Below are positions 28,094-35,813 of a DNA stretch of 64,000 bases, in pieces. The notes under the pieces are model-generated. The model ran no database searches. It was not told where the DNA came from and saw only the letters and a list, made by a program, of their open reading frames with translations. Numbering within the stretch: the stretch's first letter is position 1; each line of letters starts with the position of its first letter. The stretch covers positions 434,001-498,000 of the forward strand of contig CAVPMW010000007.1 of assembly GCA_963706515.1 (NCBI GenBank). Direction: 5' to 3'. The translations under genes were made by a program, and so were the position numbers. Source of the stretch: CAVPMW01 sp963706515 (GTDB lineage Bacteria; Chloroflexota; Anaerolineae; Anaerolineales; UBA4823).

Positions 28094-28131
28094 TATATAA
28101 TATAATACACCTGATTTGTCAATATAATCAG
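28094..28131 (-). promoter_or_regulatory. Promoter and candidate MarR operator
   Basis: On the minus strand, TTGACA (28117-28122) and TATATA (28094-28099) are spaced by 17 nt. An inverted repeat CTGATT / AATCAG (28111-28116 and 28126-28131) brackets the -35, and a 10-nt palindrome TTATATATAA (28091-28100) covers the -10. Binding at either would block RNA polymerase. Confidence 0.6.
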
Positions 28132-28180
28132 ATTGGAATCCAATAAACTTCTAATATTCAGAATCGGGGGTGATTTGGGA

Positions 28181-29542
28181 TTACACGGAGATAGAAGCAG
28201 TCACGTCCGGGAAAAGCAGAGGCTGGTCGACCAATCGCCGGCCCTGCATCGACCACGGCCCGCTCCAGGTGATCTGTACGGGCAGGATCTGGCCGCGCAG
28301 ATCGGCGGCGGTCTCCACAAATACCAGCTTATTGGTGGGTGTACGCCCTTTCCAGCGCCCGCGGACTTCTTCCTCGAACAAAACGTCGACCGTCTCTCCC
28401 AGGTAGCGCGCATTGATCTCGGCAGCAATGCCTTCTTGAAGGTTTTCAAGCAAGCGGAAGCGCCGCCATTTTTCACCTTCCGGCACGTCATCCTCCATCC
28501 TGCGGGAAGCAACCGTTCCCGGGCGGGTAGAATAGCGCGCCAGGTGGGCGACGTCCAGCTTAAGCTCGTCCAGCAGGTCGTAAGTGTGCTGGAACTGCTC
28601 CTCGGTTTCGCCAGGGAAGCCGACGATGATGTCTGTAGCAATGGCAGCTTTCGGGATGCGCTGGCGAATGCGCTCGATCAGGCGGCGGTAATCGTCAGCG
28701 GTGTAGCCGCGGCGCATATTCAGCAGCACCTGGTCGTCGCCCGATTGCGCCGGTACTTCGATGTGCGGCATTACTTTTGGCAGCTCCGCAACAACTGCGA
28801 GCAGCTCATCGCTCATGTAATTGGGGTGCGAAGTAAGAAAACGGATGCGCTCAAGCCCATCTACCTGGCTGAGCAGGCGTAACAAGCCGGCCAAATTGGT
28901 TCCGTCGGGCAGGTCGGTCCCATAGCGGTCAACAATCTGACCCAGCAGGGTAATTTCTTTGACTCCCTGGTTTACCAATGAGCGTACTTCGACGAGGATC
29001 TCACTTACCCGGCGGCTGCGCTCAACCCCTCTCCGGTAGGGGATTATACAGAAAGTGCAGGCGTGCGAGCATCCCAGCACGATCGGCACATTAGCAGCCA
29101 CCAGCCTGCCGCGTTCATACAGCGGCAGGAGCAGATCCTCGTCCATTGTAGCGTAGCGCTGCTGGGTCTCGGCCTCCTGCAGCGCCTGGACCTCCCCCTG
29201 GGTGAGGAAAGAGACCAACGGGCCAGGGTCCGAGGGTGGGGAAAAGACGTCCACGTAGGGAAAACGTTTTTTAAGCGCCTCGTGTCCCTTCACCCCTACC
29301 AGGCAGCCCATCAGGTTGATCACCAGCTCCGGGTTGGCTGTCTTTAATGGGCGCAATGAGCTCAACCGGCCGTAAGCCTTATCTTCCGCGCTCTGCCGCA
29401 CAACGCAGGTGTTCAGGACGATAACGTCCGCCTCTTCTGCCTGGATGGTTGCCTGGTAGCCCAGGCGCTCCAGCGACGATGCCACTCGCTGCGAATCAGC
29501 CATATTCATCTGGCAGCCTTCTGTCCAAATGTGATATTTCAT
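28181..29542 (-). CDS. miaB: tRNA-2-methylthio-N6-dimethylallyladenosine synthase MiaB
   Basis: 453 residues. Radical-SAM methylthiotransferase that adds a methylthio group to i6A37 of tRNA. N-terminal Cys lie in TEGCQMNMADS, NTCVVRQSA and LMGCLVG; the SAM cluster motif is CSHACTFCIIPYRRG; GFPGETEEQF and a C-terminal TRAM domain follow. QMNMADS is the MiaB signature, separating it from rimO and mtaB in this window. The start at 29542 (MKYHIWTEGC) is preferred over the ATG at 29575 since TATAAT (29550-29555, minus strand) lies 7 nt before it, indicating a leaderless message. Confidence 0.93.
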   Translation of the reverse strand: MKYHIWTEGCQMNMADSQRVASSLERLGYQATIQAEEADVIVLNTCVVRQSAEDKAYGRLSSLRPLKTANPELVINLMGCLVGVKGHEALKKRFPYVDVFSPPSDPGPLVSFLTQGEVQALQEAETQQRYATMDEDLLLPLYERGRLVAANVPIVLGCSHACTFCIIPYRRGVERSRRVSEILVEVRSLVNQGVKEITLLGQIVDRYGTDLPDGTNLAGLLRLLSQVDGLERIRFLTSHPNYMSDELLAVVAELPKVMPHIEVPAQSGDDQVLLNMRRGYTADDYRRLIERIRQRIPKAAIATDIIVGFPGETEEQFQHTYDLLDELKLDVAHLARYSTRPGTVASRRMEDDVPEGEKWRRFRLLENLQEGIAAEINARYLGETVDVLFEEEVRGRWKGRTPTNKLVFVETAADLRGQILPVQITWSGPWSMQGRRLVDQPLLFPDVTASISV

Positions 29543-29680
29543 GTCCAATATTATATCAGTATGTTCCTTACGCAAGGCAAGCGGAGGGTCGCCTGTACAG
29601 TGACCTTGCGGCCGGTTCCCAAGATGATAACTCCCTGAGACCAGCAGCCTCTCGCGATTCCAGGTGTTACAATTCCCGCC

Positions 29681-30919
29681 ATGTTAAAGAAACCGGCTGT
29701 TTTGATCGTCCTGGCTGTGCTCGCCCTGGTCGTGCTGGCTGGAGCTGTCATTTCCCTGCCTGCGGTGCGCGCCCGTCTGGACTGGCGGGTCGATTTCGGC
29801 CTTGCCTATTTGCGTGGGGTGATCCACCCGGTCGGGCAAGTGCCTACGCCACTGCCCAAGCCTCGGGTGCAGGTGAACAGCCTTCCCGACCCTAAACCGA
29901 CCTCCGCACCGACTGTCCCCCCCGGACCAACGCCGACCTCCCCGCCCTCGCCAACGCCTATCCCCGGCAAAGTGCTGCTTGATCCGCCTGCCTGGGAAAA
30001 ACAAGATATCAACAACTGCGGCCCAGCAACTTTGACGATGTACTTGCGCCACTACGGCTGGGAAGGCAACCAGAAAGATATTTCCGATGTGCTCAAGCCG
30101 CACCGCCAGGATCGCAATGTCAACGTAGAAGAGCTGGCTTATTACGTCCACACCAAGGCTGGCTGGCTGAACTTTATCTACCGGGTAGGAGGGGACGAAG
30201 AGCTGCTGAAGAAGCTCATCGCCGCCGGCATCCCGGTGATGGTGGAGGAGAGCTTTCACTTCGAAAGCCCGTACTGGCCTAATGACGACCTGTGGGCAGC
30301 CCACTACAACCTGCTGACCGGCTACGACGACCAAAAGCAATCTTTTACCACCCAGGATTCCTTCTACGGCCCCGGATTGCAGGTAGCGTATGACCAGCTT
30401 GCCCAGAACTGGCAGTCTTTCAACCACGTATATATTCTCATTTATCCACCCGAGATGGAGACCGCGGTGCAAGGCGTCCTCGGACCAGAATGGGATGCGG
30501 ACGTAAACCGCCAGCACGCTTTAGACGGTGCTCAGGCTGCTACCCAAGAAGATCCCCAAAACGCGTTCAATTGGTTCAACCTGGGTACCAACCTGGTGTA
30601 TTTCGACCGCTATACGGAAGCCGCCCTGGCATACGACCAGGCTCGCACAATTGGCTTACCCCAACGCATGCTGCGCTACCAGTTTGGACCGTTCTTCGCT
30701 TATTTCCACTCCGGGAGGCTGGATGACCTGCAGGCATTGCTGGATTATGCCCTGGCTCGCACCCCTAATGCTGAGGAAGCCTGGCTCTGGCAGGGCTGGG
30801 CTCGCTACCGTCAGGGCAAGACCGGCGAAGCGATCGCCGATTTCCAAAAGGCGCTGGAGGAAAACCCCAACGATCAGGATGCCCAGTACGCGCTGGCTTT
30901 TGTCAGGGAAAATCCGTAA
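29681..30919 (+). CDS. Membrane-anchored C39-like peptidase with TPR repeats
   Basis: 412 residues. An N-terminal membrane helix (about 5-28) is followed by a Pro/Thr-rich linker (about 60-95), a Peptidase_C39_2 domain with catalytic Cys in NNCGPATLTMYL (about 112) and His in AAHYNLLTGYD (about 208), and a C-terminal TPR block (about 280-410). The catalytic part should lie outside the membrane. C39 relatives cleave after GlyGly in bacteriocin leaders, but C39_2 stand-alone proteins have unknown substrates. No bacteriocin precursor or ABC exporter fusion is adjacent. TACAAT ends 7 nt before the ATG, again a leaderless arrangement. Confidence 0.8.
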   Translation: MLKKPAVLIVLAVLALVVLAGAVISLPAVRARLDWRVDFGLAYLRGVIHPVGQVPTPLPKPRVQVNSLPDPKPTSAPTVPPGPTPTSPPSPTPIPGKVLLDPPAWEKQDINNCGPATLTMYLRHYGWEGNQKDISDVLKPHRQDRNVNVEELAYYVHTKAGWLNFIYRVGGDEELLKKLIAAGIPVMVEESFHFESPYWPNDDLWAAHYNLLTGYDDQKQSFTTQDSFYGPGLQVAYDQLAQNWQSFNHVYILIYPPEMETAVQGVLGPEWDADVNRQHALDGAQAATQEDPQNAFNWFNLGTNLVYFDRYTEAALAYDQARTIGLPQRMLRYQFGPFFAYFHSGRLDDLQALLDYALARTPNAEEAWLWQGWARYRQGKTGEAIADFQKALEENPNDQDAQYALAFVRENP

Positions 30920-31135
30920 GTCTCAGGCAGTCCGCCGGGAACTATCGAGGGTTTCTTTCCCCAAGTGTGTGAGCCCAGAATCCACTCCTCCGCACAAATA
31001 GCTCTTAGCATCTATCCGAAAATGGATGGGAGAAAGATTATCTGAGTTACCTGAGCCTTTCAAAATTATTATAAATTTCCGGACGAATTAAGATATAATG
31101 CAATTCACCAGGGGAACTGTCCTTTTTTCAGCCGC

Positions 31136-31164
31136 TTGCCTTTAGAATATATACATGCTATAAT
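31136..31164 (+). promoter_or_regulatory. Promoter of rho with a long leader
   Basis: TTGCCT (31136-31141), 17-nt spacer, and an extended -10 TGCTATAAT ending at 31164. Transcription from about 31171 gives a leader of about 190 nt before rho. The leader contains a short hairpin GCCGG/CCGGC near 31256-31272 and T-rich stretches, which fits autoregulation by premature termination, known for rho in other bacteria. Another TATAAT at 31094-31099 lacks a convincing -35. The rest of 30920-31361 holds no gene that I can see. Confidence 0.6.
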
Positions 31165-31361
31165 AAAGTCGACTGTTCAACTACTATTGCGTACATGGCA
31201 TAAACTGAAATTTCTCCCCTTATTCGGTGCTTAATTTTTGAAATGGTCCTCCCTGCCGGTCAATCTCCGGCGCTATATGTGATTTTTCTACGGGCGTTGG
31301 AATAACGTAATCCTATCCACCATTATTGATTCACATTCCATAAAGAAAACGAGTTGCAGCT

Positions 31362-32642
31362 ATGAAAGTATTAGAGCTTGAAAACGTGCCTCTCGACACC
31401 TTGCGTCAGACGGCTAAAGATCTGGATATTCCCCATTTTGGGCGCATGAAAAAAGAAGATCTGATCCTGCGTATCCAGCAGGCTGAAGCCGAGCGCCAGG
31501 GTCTGGAGATGCGCGGCGGAATCCTGGAAATTATGAATGAAGGCATCGGTTTTTTGCGCCTTGGGCATTACCAGCCGGGTCCGTATGATGTTTACGTTTC
31601 TCAATCCCAAATCCGCCGCTATAACCTGCGCAATGGTGACCTGATCATCGGTCAGGTCCGCCCACCGCGCGAATCAGAGCGGCATTACGGCCTGCTAAAG
31701 GTCGAAACGATCAACGGTTTCGACCCGGAAGAGATCCGCTACCGCCCCACCTTCGAACAGCTCACGCCGATCTTTCCCGACCGACGCTTCGATCTGGAAG
31801 TCGACCGGCACACCCTGGCTACCCGCCTGATCAACCTGGTCACACCGATCGGGCGCGGCCAGCGCGGCTTGATCGTTTCTCCGCCCAAGGCCGGTAAGAC
31901 GACCATCCTCAAGCAGTTTGCCAATGCAATCTCCACCAAATATCCTGAAGTGCATCTGATGGTCGCCCTGATCGGCGAGCGCCCTGAGGAAGTGACCGAT
32001 ATGGACCGCTCGGTCGATGCTGAGGTGATCTCCTCCACGTTCGACGAGCCGGTTACCTCGCACGTCCGTGTGGCCGAGATGGTGCTGGAGCGAGCCAAGC
32101 GGCTGGTAGAAGTCGGTCGGGATGTGGTCATCTTGATGGATTCGATCACTCGCCTGGCGCGTGCCTACAACCTGGTGGTCACCCCCTCCGGACGCACGCT
32201 GTCGGGTGGTATCGACCCCTCTGCGCTGTACCCACCCAAACGATTCTTTGGCGCCGCCCGAAATATCGAAGAAGGAGGCTCGTTGACCATCATCGCAACC
32301 TGCCTGATCGATACCGGCTCACGCATGGATGATGTCGTTTACGAAGAGTTCAAAGGTACCGGCAACATGGAGCTGCACCTTTCCCGCCGGCTGCAGGAAC
32401 GGCGCATTTTCCCGGCTATCGATATCGAGCGCTCTTCCACCCGCCGGGAGGAGCTGCTCTTAGGTCCCGATCTCACGCCGCGGGTCTGGTTGATGCGCCG
32501 CATGTACGACCAGATGGTCACTCCCCCGCCCCACGGGGCTGGCCTGGACGCTTCCGCAGCCACCGAGGCCATCTTGCAAAGGCTCTCCCGCACCAAGGAT
32601 AACCAGGAGTTCCTGGAGACACTTACCGAGGATATTCAGTGA
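31362..32642 (+). CDS. rho: Transcription termination factor Rho
   Basis: 426 residues. The N-terminal Rho_N segment ([21 protein letters not shown]) and the cold-shock-like RNA-binding domain ([33 protein letters not shown]) precede a RecA-type ATPase with Walker [10 protein letters not shown] (about 173) and RNA-contact loops ([20 protein letters not shown]). The hexamer ends transcription using ATP. Length is ordinary and no Gram-positive-type insertion is present. The stop overlaps the GTG of the next gene. Confidence 0.96.
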   Translation: MKVLELENVPLDTLRQTAKDLDIPHFGRMKKEDLILRIQQAEAERQGLEMRGGILEIMNEGIGFLRLGHYQPGPYDVYVSQSQIRRYNLRNGDLIIGQVRPPRESERHYGLLKVETINGFDPEEIRYRPTFEQLTPIFPDRRFDLEVDRHTLATRLINLVTPIGRGQRGLIVSPPKAGKTTILKQFANAISTKYPEVHLMVALIGERPEEVTDMDRSVDAEVISSTFDEPVTSHVRVAEMVLERAKRLVEVGRDVVILMDSITRLARAYNLVVTPSGRTLSGGIDPSALYPPKRFFGAARNIEEGGSLTIIATCLIDTGSRMDDVVYEEFKGTGNMELHLSRRLQERRIFPAIDIERSSTRREELLLGPDLTPRVWLMRRMYDQMVTPPPHGAGLDASAATEAILQRLSRTKDNQEFLETLTEDIQ

Positions 32643-33775
32643 ATTCGGCTCCAACCAGGCGAGGAGGCAAGACTTCCCAGCCTGGTTCTGATCCACTCCA
32701 AGCCAAATCCCATTCCGGTCGTTGGACGTCCATTATTGCTTGGGTCGCAGCCCTGAGCCTGGCAGCCTGTGCTGTGTTCCTGGGATGGCGGACGTTTACC
32801 CACTGGCAGTTGAGCATACCAGGCCCAAGCAAAGGGCAGGCGGCGCCAGCACAGCCAACCGCTGCGGGCGATAAACCGTTGAGCCTGCCGGAATTCACCC
32901 AGGCTGCCTCCCTCCCTCTCCTGTACCGCCTGACCAATATGCATACCACGATTCCAAAGCGCTCCGATCCAGAGGTAGCCCCCTACCAGGTATCCACCGG
33001 TGATTCGGTTTTCGAGATCGCGACCAAATTTAAGATCAAGCCAGAAACCTTGCTGTGGGCGAATTACTCCCAGTTAAATGACAATCCCGACTTGATTTCG
33101 GTCGGGATGGCGCTCAACATCCCACCGGTAGACGGGGTCTATTACGAGTGGCAGGCTGGAGACACGGTTGAGAACGTGGCCTCCCGCTTCGAGGCAAAAG
33201 CAGACGATATCCTCAGCTGGCCCGGGAACCATTTTGACCTTACCAACCCCACTTTAGAGGCAGGCACCTGGATTATGGTCCCCGGGGGTCATCGCGAGTT
33301 CCGCCAGTGGATCATTCCGGTGATCCCGCGCGGGCGGGCAGGTGTCTCAAAGTCAGTCTACGGCGCAGGCGCCTGTGAAGGAGGTTATTCCGGCGCGAAT
33401 GGGAGCGGTAGCTTTATTTGGCCGGCTGCCAATCACTCCCTTTCCGGGAACGATTACTGGTCGGGGCATCTTGGCATCGACATCGCGGCTGGAGAAGGCG
33501 CACCCATCTACGCCGCCGACAGCGGGGTCGTGGTTTTCTCCGGTTGGGCGACTGGCGGCTACGGCTACATGATCATGATCGACCACGGCAACGGTTACCA
33601 GACCCTGTATGGACACCTCAGCCAGGTCAGCGCCGGCTGCGGGAGCTCCGTCGGTCAGGGATCGGTTATCGGCTATGCCGGCGCCACTGGGAACGCGACC
33701 GGAGCGCATCTGCACTTCGAGGTGCGCTATCAGGGTGGTTTTGTCAACCCCTGGTACGTGCTACCAGCCCCATAA
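32639..33775 (+). CDS. LysM and M23 peptidoglycan endopeptidase
   Basis: 378 residues. A basic N-terminus and one membrane helix (about 30-50) are followed by a Gln/Pro/Ala linker, two LysM-type repeats (about 115-160, YQVSTGDSVFEIATKF; and 168-215, YEWQAGDTVENVASRF), then a LytM/M23 domain with zinc ligands in HLGIDIAAGEG and GAHLHFEV, plus LYGHLS. It should hydrolyse peptide cross-links of peptidoglycan or activate amidases outside the membrane. The GTG start overlaps the rho stop (GTGA), so it is coupled to rho. Confidence 0.9.
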   Translation: MNSAPTRRGGKTSQPGSDPLQAKSHSGRWTSIIAWVAALSLAACAVFLGWRTFTHWQLSIPGPSKGQAAPAQPTAAGDKPLSLPEFTQAASLPLLYRLTNMHTTIPKRSDPEVAPYQVSTGDSVFEIATKFKIKPETLLWANYSQLNDNPDLISVGMALNIPPVDGVYYEWQAGDTVENVASRFEAKADDILSWPGNHFDLTNPTLEAGTWIMVPGGHREFRQWIIPVIPRGRAGVSKSVYGAGACEGGYSGANGSGSFIWPAANHSLSGNDYWSGHLGIDIAAGEGAPIYAADSGVVVFSGWATGGYGYMIMIDHGNGYQTLYGHLSQVSAGCGSSVGQGSVIGYAGATGNATGAHLHFEVRYQGGFVNPWYVLPAP

Positions 33776-33826
33776 ACCTCTCCATTCTGTATTGAACACC
33801 TAATAATCAACTCAGGAGGAACGTTC

Positions 33827-34021
33827 ATGAGTAAACAAAACCTTGAGCCCGTGACCCATACCCTCGCCGAAACAGACGAATACATCGCCTGGGTAGCCGA
33901 AGAGCCAGATGGGGAAACTACCTACCACCTCGAGCTAAATAATGTTACGTTGCACTTTTTCCGAGAGGAGTGGGATGAATTTCTAAAGCTGGCGGGGTTG
34001 ATCTTGCAAGCAGAAGCCTGA
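33827..34021 (+). CDS. Small conserved-looking protein of unknown function
   Basis: A 64-residue acidic protein (MSKQNLEPVTHTLAETDEYI; ending FLKLAGLILQAEA) with an excellent ribosome binding site, AGGAGGAA, 6 nt before the ATG. It has an alternating pattern (YHLELNNVTLHFFREEWDEF) suggesting a small beta sheet plus a C-terminal helix. No family is recognised. It follows the M23 gene by 51 nt on the same strand. Confidence 0.65.
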   Translation: MSKQNLEPVTHTLAETDEYIAWVAEEPDGETTYHLELNNVTLHFFREEWDEFLKLAGLILQAEA

Positions 34022-34082
34022 CACTTTCCCACCTTTATCAGGAGCGAGCATACCTTGGCTCAGCTTTAATTCTGAGCGGGGG

Positions 34083-35693
34083 TTACTTGGTAATAATATC
34101 TACGTAGGGGATAACGCCCTTACAGGGATCTGTAAAATACTGGGCAACTTTGTCCCAGGACAGGCTGTGGTCGCGCTGCCAGGCGGTGTGAATGGCATAG
34201 GAAACACACCCTGCACCGGCATGGTAATTTGCCACAGTAAATCTCCATAGATCTTCATAATTGCCCACAGCCCCGGGGGATTCAGTGGTGGCATTGTACA
34301 CGATTTGGGCAACCTGCTCACAATTGGCCTTGAGCATATTGGCAAATAATGAGACGGTGAACGAAACATCGACCAGGTTGACTCCTGTAGGGCAGTCCGT
34401 ACAGGCCGAATTGGCCTGTTGGGTAAGGGCACCGCGCAGCAACGCCCGGTCAGCGGCAGCCAAACCCAGGTATCCTGCCGAGCAGGCCTGGTCGGTCAAC
34501 ACCTGGGGGCAAAACTCATCGAAGAACTCAGAGTTCCACAAAAGAATGGTGTCCGCACCCTGGTCGGTAACCTGACCCAGGCCGTATTCATAAGGGACGC
34601 GGAACTCGCCCGGCCAGAACTGGCTCTCTTCAGCAAACAGGTTCTTCATGAGCTGGGCAGGGATGCCGTACTGTTTCGCTGCATTGACGATCTGCGTATC
34701 GAATTGGTTCTGCCAGCCTTCGATGAACGGTCGGGCTACTTCCAATCCGCAGGTATCGGCGTAGCCGTTGGGCTGGAGACCGCCAGTCGAGCAGGTTGAG
34801 GCATCGATGATCCCCTGAGCAATCAGCCTGCCTGCCAGGTAATAGTAGGGATCGCCGGAGGCTAACAGCTGGCTAGAATCGGGTGTAGTAAGCCAGTCCG
34901 GTGCGGGTCCTGCGGGAGGCAGGGCATTCCAGACGAAGGCGCAGCTCGGACTTGGAGCTCCGCGCCATTGGGTGCTGAGCACATCCACATACCAGCCCCC
35001 GCCGCCCGGCGTTGTCGGCACACCGGTATCGACAACCCGTACTCGGGCGGTGAATTTATCGCTCGAATCACCATAACTCGAATTTCCCCAGAATTCAAGC
35101 TGAATACCTCCAAGGCTGGTCGCTTGCAGCGGCAGGAGGCAGGTCGCGGCTTCGCACAAAAAGGGCTTGCCGTCGATCGTTCCTTCAATTGAGACAATTT
35201 TCTGGTCCGGTAAGGGCTCCTCTCCCACCAGCTTGAGCGTGGGGACCTGCGTGCAGCGGTTATCGGAGGGGAGCGGGTTGCAGCCATCCAGCTCCAGCCA
35301 CACCGCAGGCGGCGGGAGATCAACGACTACCTCTTTATCTGATTTCTGAAAGGACACCAGGTGCAGATAATAGCCTTGGCAGCGGGAAATATTGCCCCGT
35401 TTATCCGCGGCTTTGCAGGTAGGGGTGTTCTGCCATTTTGAAGCCAGTTCAGCCCCACAAGCTCCGGCGACTTCTTTGTTGGTCGGCAGCCCTTCGTGGT
35501 CAGTTTTGATGGTGCAAACGACTTCGTTGTCTTCCCAGGCGCTCAGCCACCACTCGTACTCAGTGAAAGGCACCTGTATGGTGGTTGTCCGGTTGGGTTT
35601 TTGGGCAAGCACATTCGCCCTGTCCGAGGCGATTACCCCCGATAACAATATTGCGCCCAGCAATGCGAAAAGAAGCCGTCTCGCAACAGCCAT
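34083..35693 (-). CDS. Secreted lytic-transglycosylase-like protein
   Basis: 536 residues. A signal peptide (MAVARRLLFALLGAILLSGV) leads into a Cys-rich region of unknown fold (about 35-330), then a segment resembling the lysozyme/SLT fold: AAKQYGIPAQLMKNLFAEES with a possible catalytic Glu, YEYGLGQVTDQGAD, and FTVANYHAGAGCVSY near the end, which match the E...GLGQ...NYNAGxG pattern of family 1 transglycosylases. Peptidoglycan cleavage outside the cell is therefore likely but not certain. Many Cys could form disulfides after export. It is divergent from polA. Confidence 0.65.
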   Translation of the reverse strand: MAVARRLLFALLGAILLSGVIASDRANVLAQKPNRTTTIQVPFTEYEWWLSAWEDNEVVCTIKTDHEGLPTNKEVAGACGAELASKWQNTPTCKAADKRGNISRCQGYYLHLVSFQKSDKEVVVDLPPPAVWLELDGCNPLPSDNRCTQVPTLKLVGEEPLPDQKIVSIEGTIDGKPFLCEAATCLLPLQATSLGGIQLEFWGNSSYGDSSDKFTARVRVVDTGVPTTPGGGGWYVDVLSTQWRGAPSPSCAFVWNALPPAGPAPDWLTTPDSSQLLASGDPYYYLAGRLIAQGIIDASTCSTGGLQPNGYADTCGLEVARPFIEGWQNQFDTQIVNAAKQYGIPAQLMKNLFAEESQFWPGEFRVPYEYGLGQVTDQGADTILLWNSEFFDEFCPQVLTDQACSAGYLGLAAADRALLRGALTQQANSACTDCPTGVNLVDVSFTVSLFANMLKANCEQVAQIVYNATTESPGAVGNYEDLWRFTVANYHAGAGCVSYAIHTAWQRDHSLSWDKVAQYFTDPCKGVIPYVDIITK

Positions 35694-35813
35694 ATAGGTC
35701 TAAAAATATCATGGACGCATCGCCTTGTCAACGGTCACTTCTGCAAGCTGCCAACCTCTTATACTTGCTCTTGCTGCTCCAGCGTGATAAACTCTATCGA
35801 AACCGGTGTTTAC

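Noticed and set aside
28170..28882. Plus-strand frames opposite miaB
   Set aside because: Shadows of the well conserved MiaB C-terminal region.
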